A stretch of DNA of 18,491 nt from an uncultured Eubacteriales bacterium (GTDB lineage Bacteria; Bacillota; Clostridia; Oscillospirales; CAG-272). Under the pieces are notes generated by a model. It was not told where the DNA came from and did no database searches. It worked only from the letters and a program-made list of their open reading frames with translations. Positions 13,340 through 18,491 of this stretch are shown here, in pieces. The stretch covers positions 1 to 18,491 of the forward strand of contig URDX01000030.1 of NCBI GenBank assembly GCA_900546695.1, read 5' to 3'. The stretch's first letter is position 1; each line of letters starts with the position of its first letter. Made by a program: the position numbers and the translations under genes.

Positions 13340-14545
13340 ATGGAACATACAGCAAACCTTGCCGACGGCGATCAGCTCGACGGTCTCGGCAGAGCGCTCC
13401 GTTCTCCGACCTATTCGATATGCTATGTCAAGCGCAGATACACCGTCCGCAAGGATACCGTACTCGACGCGGGCGGCGAGCTCGCCGTTGATACGCCGCA
13501 GTTCGGCATCGGACCATACCCCGAGAAAAGAGAGCGGCGGCATCCGCTCCGCGAGTCGGCGCATCCGCGTCTGCCGCTCCCCACTCCGATAACGGCGGAG
13601 AAAAAACGCGAGCGCACAAAGCTGTGCAGTGCGATATTCGGAGCTCTGTATTTCGTCTTTGCCATGTGGCTGCTCTTCTCGGTCATCACGGGAATCGAGT
13701 CAAACGCGGACATCGGAGTGAGTGACAACGTAACGGCTGAAATGCCCATCTACATGTCAGAGAACCGCGTACTCGCCGAATACGAGGGTTCGACCTACGT
13801 ACATCTTCTCTGCCCCGCGCTCGGGATAGACACGCTCGTCTCGTCGCCGATAACGACGGTCGACAACTTTCTCACGAGTCAGAGCTACGGCTTCGACAGT
13901 GACGACATCGTCAGCTGCGACCGCAGCACCGTCATAACGGAGGGCATGGAGATAACCGTTTCAGTCGTAGAATACCGCGACAGCTTTGAGGATGCCGTCG
14001 TTCCGTATGGAACGGAGAATGTTTACACCACTGAGCTACGCTCCGGCGCATCGGTCGTTGACAGCGAGGGCGAGAACGGCACCGAACGCCGTCTTGTACG
14101 CAGCAAATACATAGACGGGGAATTTTCCGAGAGCAGCGTGCTGCGTTATGAGGTGACGAAGGCACCGACCGCACGGGTCGTACGACGCGGCTGCCGCGGC
14201 TTTGTAAACGTAGACGGCATTGACTATCCGTACTCCTACTGCCTCGACGTTGAGGCTACCGCATACGGCGGTCCCGTATTTGAGGGTGCAAACACGAGCA
14301 CGGGTAAAACGGTCGACGAGGGCATGATTGCGGTCGATCCGACCGTCATAGCGCTCGGTCGTCAGGTATACATCTCGGGCTATAACGATTACGACAAATA
14401 CGACGGCTTTTATTCCTGCGAAGATACGGGCGGAGCTATCGTAGGCAACACGATTGATGTTTACACGGGCAGCGAGCTCAGCGCTGCCACACAATTCGGC
14501 AGACGGCAGATGAAGGTCTGGGTACTCGAAACACCGGACGACTGA
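13340..14545 (+). CDS. G5/3D-domain cell-wall protein (YabE/YocH-like lytic enzyme)
   Basis: The 401-residue product has a 97-residue charged N-terminal region, one transmembrane helix (about 98-117) and an extracytoplasmic part. The latter contains a DUF348-like segment (about 140-200), a G5-like domain (about 208-282) and a C-terminal 3D domain (303-397). The 3D domain shows EATAYGG, AVDPTVIALG, CEDTGGAIVGNTIDVY and KVWVLE; its conserved aspartates (D333, D362, D373) form the presumed catalytic site. This domain has the MltA-like double-psi barrel fold of muralytic enzymes and is found in Firmicute resuscitation/germination proteins. It probably cleaves or remodels peptidoglycan. The long basic, proline-containing cytosolic N-terminus is unusual; relatives generally begin close to the membrane helix. 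The start is strongly supported by AAAAGGAGG. The next gene begins 43 bases downstream without a clear terminator, so co-transcription is possible. Confidence 0.87.
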   Translation: MEHTANLADGDQLDGLGRALRSPTYSICYVKRRYTVRKDTVLDAGGELAVDTPQFGIGPYPEKRERRHPLRESAHPRLPLPTPITAEKKRERTKLCSAIFGALYFVFAMWLLFSVITGIESNADIGVSDNVTAEMPIYMSENRVLAEYEGSTYVHLLCPALGIDTLVSSPITTVDNFLTSQSYGFDSDDIVSCDRSTVITEGMEITVSVVEYRDSFEDAVVPYGTENVYTTELRSGASVVDSEGENGTERRLVRSKYIDGEFSESSVLRYEVTKAPTARVVRRGCRGFVNVDGIDYPYSYCLDVEATAYGGPVFEGANTSTGKTVDEGMIAVDPTVIALGRQVYISGYNDYDKYDGFYSCEDTGGAIVGNTIDVYTGSELSAATQFGRRQMKVWVLETPDD

Positions 14546-14588
14546 CGCAGAAATACGACACAGTTCCGCACGGGGATGAGGTAATAAC

Positions 14589-14846
14589 ATGAAGCACTGC
14601 TATAAGACAAAAGGTACATGCTCCTCGAAAATAGACTTTGAGCTCGACGGAGACCGCGTTCACAATATCAGCTTTACGGGAGGCTGCAACGGCAATCTCA
14701 AGGCGGTATCCAAGCTCTGTGAGGGTCAAACAGTCGATTATATCGCCGATATTCTCGGCGGCAATCTGTGCGGCAGTAAGGGCACTTCGTGCGCCGATCA
14801 ACTCGCACGCGCCGTGCGTCAGGCATTCGAGGAGGAAAACGGCTGA
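14589..14846 (+). CDS. TSCPD domain protein (TIGR03905 type)
   Basis: The 85-residue product matches the short stand-alone TSCPD family. It has Cys4 and Cys11 near the N-terminus, the central FTGGCNGNLKAVSKLCEG (29-46), and the terminal CGSKGTSCADQLARAV (61-76). Cysteines at 4, 11, 33, 44, 61 and 68 suggest metal binding. TSCPD domains also occur at the C-terminus of class II ribonucleotide reductases; the role of the free-standing clostridial form is not known. GATGAGG lies about seven bases before the ATG, and a terminator follows at 14870-14908. Confidence 0.9.
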   Translation: MKHCYKTKGTCSSKIDFELDGDRVHNISFTGGCNGNLKAVSKLCEGQTVDYIADILGGNLCGSKGTSCADQLARAVRQAFEEENG

Positions 14847-14869
14847 CAGCCGTAAATATACCCAGGAGA

Positions 14870-14908
14870 AAAGGAGCCGGAGCGACATATTCGCCCCGAC
14901 TCTTTTTG
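14870..14908 (+). terminator. Terminator of the TSCPD gene
   Basis: GAGCCGGAGCGA (14874-14885) pairs with TCGCCCCGACTC (14891-14902) except at two positions, with a 5-base loop and a TTTTT tail. The preceding AAAA can extend the stem. Confidence 0.7.
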
Positions 14909-15186
14909 TATGCACTCCCCGCCGGCCCGTTTCGCCTTTACTTTGTCCGTAAGCTCTGCCGGCGCTTTTCATTCGCCCGCAGCGCGCCGCACACTCTCCC
15001 GTTTTTGCACGCAGCCGTTTTCATTCGCCGCCCGTTGCCGCACGCACACATTTTAAATCCCACGTCACCCCCGTCCTCACTTTTCGTACGACGCCGTCTC
15101 ATCCCGCACGCGGCATCGCCCCAACATAATGCTCTCCCGTTTTGTTGCGATTTTACATATCCGATGCTGCTTTTAACGCATTTCTA
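14909..15186. other. Pyrimidine-rich intergenic region
   Basis: No supported gene. The plus strand is strongly C/T-rich. TTTTCATTCGCC occurs twice (14966-14977 and 15018-15029). Open frames here lack ribosome binding sites. Confidence 0.35.
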
Positions 15187-15215
15187 TTGACATTATACGA
15201 CCGATGTGGTAAAAT
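15187..15215 (+). promoter_or_regulatory. Sigma-A promoter of the SGNH hydrolase/PRT operon
   Basis: TTGACA (15187-15192), a 17-bp spacer and TAAAAT (15210-15215), about 50 bases before the ATG. Confidence 0.8.
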
Positions 15216-15266
15216 TACCGTACGGCATTGCCGAATCACTTTTTTTCCTGAAAAGGAGAACCTGAC

Positions 15267-15935
15267 ATGGTGTCAACAGAAGTATTTCCGCGCGAAGGCG
15301 CAGAATGGACCAACATATGGATCACCGAGGCGCTCTATTATGACAGAACGAGAGTTGCATGCATCGGAGACTCCATAACCTTTAACTACCGCCCCATCGT
15401 GGGCAATATCTTCTATCCGCAGGATATCATGGTCGATATGCTTGCAGGCTCGCGCATGTGCGGAGACCCCGCATTCTACAAGGAGCTCGAGATGTTCTTC
15501 GGTCCCGCGAGCGGCTACAAATACGACGTTATTCACTTCAATAACGGGCTGCACGGCTGCTGCAACAACACGCAGCTCGACCTCGACATATACGTCAAGG
15601 GCTACAAGGAGTGCATCGAGCTCATCCGCCGACTCCAGCCCGAGGCTAAGCTCATTCTCGCTACCTCGACTCACATGACGTTTGAGGATCACACCCCCGA
15701 GCTGCTCAAGAAGAAAAACGATATGGTGATAGAGCGTAACGATTTCGTCCGCCGTTATGCGGAGGAGAACGGCTATATGCTCAACGACCTCTATAAGATA
15801 GTCGCAGGTCATAACGACGAGTACCCGCAGACGGACGGCGTTCACTTCGGTGAGGAGGGCAAGAAGGTCCTCGCAGACGCTGTTGTGAGTATGGTCAACA
15901 AGGCACTCGGGAGAGAGAACATCTCCGCTGAGTAA
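15267..15935 (+). CDS. SGNH/GDSL-type hydrolase, cytosolic
   Basis: The 222-residue product shows block I CIGDSITF with nucleophile Ser36, a block III-like HFNNGLHG (Asn92/Asn93), and block V DGVHFG supplying Asp190 and His193. This is a complete SGNH esterase/lipase active site. No signal peptide or membrane segment is present, so it should act in the cytosol, unlike the secreted carbohydrate-esterase members. The NGLHG version of block III and the WTNIWI lead-in place it with an SGNH subfamily whose substrate I cannot name. The start is set by AAAAGGAG ten bases ahead of the ATG. The stop is eleven bases from the next gene's ATG, so it forms an operon with the phosphoribosyltransferase, hinting at a nucleoside- or purine-linked ester as substrate. 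That link is inference. Confidence 0.87.
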   Translation: MVSTEVFPREGAEWTNIWITEALYYDRTRVACIGDSITFNYRPIVGNIFYPQDIMVDMLAGSRMCGDPAFYKELEMFFGPASGYKYDVIHFNNGLHGCCNNTQLDLDIYVKGYKECIELIRRLQPEAKLILATSTHMTFEDHTPELLKKKNDMVIERNDFVRRYAEENGYMLNDLYKIVAGHNDEYPQTDGVHFGEEGKKVLADAVVSMVNKALGRENISAE

Positions 15936-15946
15936 GGAGGCACATC

Positions 15947-16507
15947 ATGAAGGAATATTATACTATCGACGTCGCGGGTCTTAAACGCGATCTCCCCCTC
16001 TGTGAGCTGACAGACGACCTGTATATAGGCGCCTTCGTTATTTTCGGTGACGTAGAGCTCACCGTGCATTCCGCAGAGGAGCTGCTCCGCCGTGCACCCG
16101 AATTCGACATAATGGTCACTGCGGAGTCAAAGGGCATTCCGCTCGTTCACGAGATGGCACGCCAGTGCGGCATGAACAGCTATGTTCTCGCCCGCAAGTC
16201 ACCGAAGCTGTATATGAAAAATGTCGTAAAGGTCGACGTAAAGTCGATAACCACCGAGAGAATACAGACCCTCTACATCGACGAGAAGGATCGCCGCATG
16301 ATGGACGGAAAGCGCGTTCTCATCGTCGACGACGTTATCTCTACGGGCGAGTCGCTTCACGCACTCGAGGAGCTTGTTTCAAGGTCCGGCGGTACGACCG
16401 TCGGTAAGATGGCTATCCTCGCCGAGGGCGACGCAAAGCTGCGCGACGACATAATATTCCTGCAGGAGCTGCCGATATTCAACGCAAACGGCGACCCCAT
16501 AAGCTGA
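15947..16507 (+). CDS. apt: Adenine phosphoribosyltransferase-like purine PRTase
   Basis: Type I PRTases join a purine base to PRPP, giving a nucleotide and pyrophosphate. The 186-residue product has the 13-residue PRPP loop VLIVDDVISTGES at 124-136, with the paired acidic residues D128 and D129. It also has the APT-type TAESKGIPLVHEMAR segment (58-72) and the ARKSPKLYM loop (82-90) that resembles the RKxxKLP region of adenine PRTases. Length is close to bacterial Apt. Substitution of the usual EARGF by ESKGI leaves the base preference open: adenine, xanthine or a regulatory role. GGAGG lies just after the upstream stop, with close spacing typical of coupling. The terminator at 16514-16552 ends the operon. 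Confidence 0.82.
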   Translation: MKEYYTIDVAGLKRDLPLCELTDDLYIGAFVIFGDVELTVHSAEELLRRAPEFDIMVTAESKGIPLVHEMARQCGMNSYVLARKSPKLYMKNVVKVDVKSITTERIQTLYIDEKDRRMMDGKRVLIVDDVISTGESLHALEELVSRSGGTTVGKMAILAEGDAKLRDDIIFLQELPIFNANGDPIS

Positions 16508-16513
16508 TTTTTC

Positions 16514-16552
16514 GGGCTGTTAAGAACTCGCTTTTTAACAGCCCTGCTTTAT
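16514..16552 (+). terminator. Terminator of the SGNH/PRT operon
   Basis: GGGCTGTTAA (16514-16523) and TTAACAGCCC (16535-16544) form a perfect 10-bp stem, followed by TGCTTTATT. Confidence 0.78.
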
Positions 16553-16677
16553 TCATTCGAGATAGAAAAGCTGCCCGGGTATTTTTATTTGATTCCACGG
16601 GGATGATAAAAAAGCCCTTTTTGTTGATATCCGTCAAAAATATCTCCGACAACTCGACAAAATCGGCATTTTAAGCA

Positions 16678-16706
16678 TTGAAGTTTTCGTCGATTCATAA
16701 TATAAT
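16678..16706 (+). promoter_or_regulatory. Sigma-A promoter of rhaD
   Basis: TTGAAG (16678-16683), a 17-bp spacer and a consensus TATAAT (16701-16706), 63 bases before the ATG. Confidence 0.7.
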
Positions 16707-16769
16707 ACTTTTGTGGAATAATAGATAACGGCAGTCATAGCTCTGCCGACAAAAGAAAGGATATGCAAA

Positions 16770-17585
16770 ATGAAAGGCAATATTTTTGAAGCTCCCTTCA
16801 TTAAGGAAATGTGCGAAACGACCGCTAATATGTACCGTCTCGGATGGGACGAGAGAAACGGCGGTAATATCAGCTGTCTCCTCGACGAGAAGGAGGTCGG
16901 CGAATATCTTGATCTGAATGAGGTCATCCGTGAGATCCCGATCGGCTTCAAGGCATCCGATCTTGTCGGAAAGCTTTTCCTCGTTACGGGTACTGGTAAG
17001 TACTTTAAGAACGTAAACGATGACCCTGAGGCAAACCTCGGCGTTATCCGCATCGGTAAGTCCGGCGACGTTGCAGAGCTTCTCTGGGGCTACTCCGACG
17101 GCGGCAAGTTCACAAGCGAGCTCCCCGCTCACCTAATGTCTCACATGGCAAGACTTAAAAAGGACCCCATGAACCGCATCGTTATGCATACCCACCCGAC
17201 AAATGTTGTCGCTATGACACATGTTCATCCTCTCGATGATAAGAACTTCACCCGTACCATCTGGGGCACCTGCACCGAGTGCATCGTTGTATTCCCCGAC
17301 GGTATCGGCGTTCTTCCCTGGATGATCTGCGGTAATAACGCAATCGGCGAGGCTACCGCTGAAAAGATGAAGGACTACAGAATCGTTATCTGGCCTCAGC
17401 ACGGTATCTACGGCGCAGGAAAGACCTACGACGAGACCTTCGGTCTTATCGAGACCGTTGAGAAGGGCGCTCAGCTCTGGCTCAAGTATTGTCACCTCCC
17501 GATTCTCAACCGTATCTCCAACAAGCAGCTCATCGCTCTCGCAGAGTCCTTTAACCTTGACTACCGCAAGGATTTCCTTGATTGA
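16770..17585 (+). CDS. rhaD: Rhamnulose-1-phosphate aldolase
   Basis: This class II aldolase splits L-rhamnulose 1-phosphate into dihydroxyacetone phosphate and L-lactaldehyde, the last step of phosphorylative rhamnose breakdown. The 271-residue length is almost that of the E. coli enzyme. The key residues align: the general base Glu117 in TSELPAH, and zinc ligands His140 and His142 in MHTHPTN and His211 in PQHGI. The phosphate-binding segments NGGNIS (30-35) and VTGTGKYF (72-79) are also present. GAAAGGA precedes the ATG. The gene has its own promoter and a strong terminator, and rhaA and rhaB are not in the window. Codon choice (GTT, ATC, CTC, AAG-rich) looks more biased than in neighbours, suggesting good expression. 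Fuculose-1-phosphate aldolase is a related but shorter family and fits less well. Confidence 0.93.
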   Translation: MKGNIFEAPFIKEMCETTANMYRLGWDERNGGNISCLLDEKEVGEYLDLNEVIREIPIGFKASDLVGKLFLVTGTGKYFKNVNDDPEANLGVIRIGKSGDVAELLWGYSDGGKFTSELPAHLMSHMARLKKDPMNRIVMHTHPTNVVAMTHVHPLDDKNFTRTIWGTCTECIVVFPDGIGVLPWMICGNNAIGEATAEKMKDYRIVIWPQHGIYGAGKTYDETFGLIETVEKGAQLWLKYCHLPILNRISNKQLIALAESFNLDYRKDFLD

Positions 17586-17610
17586 TTCGGTTGTCTATAG
17601 TAATTCCCGT

Positions 17611-17640
17611 CGGTCGGAGAAATCTCCGACCGGCTTTTTT
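17611..17640 (+). terminator. Terminator of rhaD
   Basis: CGGTCGGAGA and TCTCCGACCG form a perfect 10-bp stem with a 2-base spacer (the effective loop is larger), followed by GC and TTTTTT. It begins 26 bases after the stop. Confidence 0.85.
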
Positions 17641-17665
17641 CTGTTAGTTATTCCATAGTATTATG

Positions 17666-17827
17666 TCACGCCAACTCGCCCGCCGCGGCAAGAAAACTGT
17701 ATTTCGTCATGTCCTGCAGCTTATCACAGCACGCCGCGCATCGCACCCATCGGGAGCGCACCGTGCGTCTCATTGCTTCTATAAAACACCGCACGCCGCA
17801 GATAAGGCGTTTTACGCTATACTCCAT
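17666..17827 (-). CDS. Possible small cysteine-containing basic protein
   Basis: A 53-residue frame starts at an ATG preceded by GGGGAG seven bases upstream. The product is basic (about eight Arg/Lys in the first 31 residues) with five cysteines: Cys10, Cys14 and the cluster CAACC at 32-36. It ends SFLAAAGELA. The in-frame extension upstream to 17926 has no ribosome binding site, so the internal ATG is preferred. I do not recognise a family, see no clear promoter, and the frame may be chance. It points away from rhaD, towards rhaD's terminator. The other bases of the 17641-18012 gap hold only the tRNA promoter. Confidence 0.35.
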   Translation of the reverse strand: MEYSVKRLICGVRCFIEAMRRTVRSRWVRCAACCDKLQDMTKYSFLAAAGELA

Positions 17828-17971
17828 TAAACTTCTCCCCTTCATTTGCAAATAACCGTTCTGCGCCCTCCGGCGACTCATATGACAGCTCAGCGTCGGA
17901 GAAAGTCTACCATCTTCATTTTGCACAAATTATCCGCAGTATTCCCCTGCCGTTTTAACCATTTTTCCATA

Positions 17972-18000
17972 TTGCCATATCGCATAACTTATGGTATAAT
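17972..18000 (+). promoter_or_regulatory. Promoter of tRNA-Val
   Basis: TTGCCA (17972-17977), a 17-bp spacer ending in TGG (extended -10) and TATAAT (17995-18000), 12 bases before the tRNA. Confidence 0.75.
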
Positions 18001-18012
18001 GTACAAGTAATT

Positions 18013-18089
<77 letters not shown>

Positions 18090-18098
18090 TTGTTACTG

Positions 18099-18142
18099 CC
18101 CGACGTTCTTACCCGCAGGTAAGGCGCTCGGGTTTGTTTGTT
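18099..18142 (+). terminator. Hairpin between the two tRNAs, probable terminator
   Basis: CCCGA (18099-18103) and TCGGG (18128-18132) enclose the perfect inner stem CTTACC-CGCA-GGTAAG, with a T-rich tail TTTGTTTGTT. No clear separate promoter for the tRNA-Leu is seen, so readthrough is likely. Confidence 0.6.
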
Positions 18143-18182
18143 ACCGCCCGCGCCAACCGCTTGCAGCGTGAGTGTTCGATAT

Positions 18183-18265
18183 GCGGATGTGGTGGAATCG
18201 GCAGACACGCCGGTCTTAGAAACCGGTTCGCAAGAGTGCAGGTTCAAGTCCTGTCATCCGCACCA
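18183..18265 (+). tRNA. tRNA-Leu (anticodon UAG)
   Basis: An 83-base class II tRNA with an encoded CCA. The acceptor GCGGATG pairs with CATCCGC. The anticodon stem CCGGT/ACCGG encloses CTTAGAA, giving TAG. A short variable arm and a T-arm with GGTTCAAGTCC follow. It reads CUN leucine codons. Confidence 0.95.
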
Positions 18266-18266
18266 T

Positions 18267-18311
18267 ATCGAGTATTCATAAGGGATTTCACTTATGAATA
18301 CTCGATTTTTT
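18267..18311 (+). terminator. Strong terminator after tRNA-Leu
   Basis: A perfect 16-bp stem, ATCGAGTATTCATAAG (18267-18282) with its complement at 18291-18306, an 8-base loop and a TTTTT tail. It begins one base after the tRNA CCA. Confidence 0.9.
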
Positions 18312-18333
18312 ATCTTGATACGGTTTTATGTTG

Positions 18334-18464
18334 GGGGCAGGTTTTCGCCTGCTCCTTTTGTTATGCCGTTTTCGGTTCTGTTAAATACTCAACCGCGACA
18401 CCTTTTCGTGTATCTGCGACGATATTCGGTCTGCGTGATACCTCGGGTATTTCCACATACCCGA
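18334..18464 (+). other. Right-end noncoding stretch with two further hairpins
   Basis: GGGGCAGG (18334-18341) pairs with CCTGCTCC (18348-18355; one G-T pair) and is followed by TTTTGTTA, so it looks like a second terminator. A second hairpin, TCGGGTAT-TTCCAC-ATACCCGA, lies at 18443-18464. The plus-strand frames here have no ribosome binding sites. No gene is supported between 18266 and the window end. Confidence 0.45.
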
Positions 18465-18491
18465 CAAAGCGATAATAGATAACTATTCTCT

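Overview
The window looks like a piece of a Clostridia chromosome, most likely a gut Oscillospiraceae/Ruminococcus-type Firmicute. The reasons are strong GGAGG-type ribosome binding sites, sigma-A promoters with 17-bp spacers, and gene families typical of that group: a split RHS/YD locus, an MMPL transporter with a heptad-repeat partner, a 3D-domain wall protein, a TSCPD protein, a GCCYG-type Lgt homologue and rhamnulose-1-phosphate aldolase. The assignment rests on gene content and style, not on a marker gene. I see no transposase, integrase, phage structural gene or CRISPR array.

Layout. Positions 1-1930 (minus strand) hold a broken RHS-type locus. It has a secreted N-terminal stub (1496-1930), an overlapping beta-propeller-like lipoprotein (448-1530), a terminator, and then a 5'-truncated YD-repeat fragment (255 to the window edge) with a consensus promoter at its broken end. 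Positions 2327-6588 (plus) are a two-gene envelope operon: an MMPL/RND-like membrane protein and a secreted heptad-repeat coiled-coil protein. After a structured intergenic block with a 14-bp perfect inverted repeat come, on the minus strand, citrate synthase (7006-8373) and a conserved helical, possibly ferritin-like protein (8786-9235). A Cof-type HAD phosphatase (9475-10257) is on the plus strand. An Lgt-like membrane protein (10556-11374) and a small DUF4190-like membrane protein (11536-11883) are on the minus strand.

Positions 11976-13339 are a long stretch without a convincing gene. It carries 16-bp tandem repeats, a phased cluster of DnaA-box-like words and a short iteron-like repeat. 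It leads into a 3D/G5-domain wall protein (13340-14545) and a TSCPD protein (14589-14846). A promoter at 15187-15215 drives a cytosolic SGNH hydrolase and an adenine-phosphoribosyltransferase-like gene. rhaD (16770-17585) stands alone between its own promoter and terminator. The right end has tRNA-Val(GAC) and tRNA-Leu(UAG), each followed by a hairpin terminator.

Most genes are ordinary housekeeping or envelope genes in short transcription units. The parts that best deserve a second look are the split RHS locus with its lipoprotein overprinted on the RHS stub, the degenerate intergenic tandem arrays with three different unit lengths, the long repeat-rich gap at 12-13.3 kb, and the Lgt homologue whose signature Asn and Glu positions are both cysteine. 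No clearly new multi-gene system can be claimed from the sequence alone.
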